The notes beneath the pieces were generated by a model that made no database searches, was not told the origin of the DNA, and worked only from the letters and a program-made list of their open reading frames with translations. DNA of 5,272 nucleotides from Candidatus Adiutrix sp. (lineage in GTDB: Bacteria > Desulfobacterota > Desulfarculia > Adiutricales > Adiutricaceae), in assembly GCA_031273445.1 (NCBI GenBank), contig JAISRV010000285.1, positions 1 to 5,272 on the forward strand, read 5' to 3'. Shown piece by piece: positions 5,272 to 5,272 of the stretch; position 1 is the first letter of the stretch, and each line of letters begins with the position of its first letter. The translations under genes and the position numbers were made by a program.

Positions 5272-5272
5272 C

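Noticed and set aside
5090..5272. CRISPR-like or intergenic repeat array
   Set aside because: Repeats are directly adjacent with no unique spacers, are in units of 18 and 30 bases, and translate without stops on the minus strand, so they are a coding minisatellite.

Overview
This window carries parts of two ordinary bacterial operons that converge near position 1975. The gene families, the GC-rich third positions (many GCC, GGC and CTG codons) and the neighbourhood suggest a Gram-negative bacterium, most likely a deltaproteobacterium in the broad sense (Desulfobacterota). That placement is inferred from protein style; no rRNA or other taxonomic marker is present. No tRNA, rRNA, insertion sequence, phage gene or CRISPR array was found.

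Plus strand, 1-1967: the 3' end of hflC (membrane-protease modulator), a small uncharacterised protein (363-692), queD (692-1072, queuosine/pterin pathway) and a CorC/HlyC-type CBS-domain protein (1101-1967). The genes are tightly packed: a 35-base gap, a one-base TAATG overlap and a 28-base gap. They look cotranscribed from a promoter left of the window.

Minus strand, read from right to left, 5272-1983: the C-terminal coding end of an Ala/Pro/Lys-rich protein built on short tandem repeats (5017-5271), rsfS (ribosome silencing factor, about 4673-5008), an exported BepA-like M48 metalloprotease with a TPR tail (3213-4625) and a 3-isopropylmalate-dehydrogenase-family enzyme (1983-3110). The two operons end tail to tail with only 15 bases between stop codons.

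The gene content is mostly housekeeping: membrane and envelope quality control (HflC, M48-TPR protease, CorC), tRNA modification (QueD), translation (RsfS) and central or amino-acid metabolism (LeuB-like). The most unusual spot is the junction at 5017-5031. There rsfS has no ATG, GTG or TTG start early enough to encode its normal N-terminus. Its frame lies at -1 relative to the Ala/Pro/Lys-rich ORF, immediately after a run of nine A residues. This could be a frameshift-made fusion, a length-variable homopolymer switch, a non-canonical start, or a homopolymer error in the sequence. Secondary points are a REN-type motif in the LeuB-like enzyme that blurs its substrate, and a QueD active-site motif that contains both a C-x3-HGH and an E-x2-HGH pattern.
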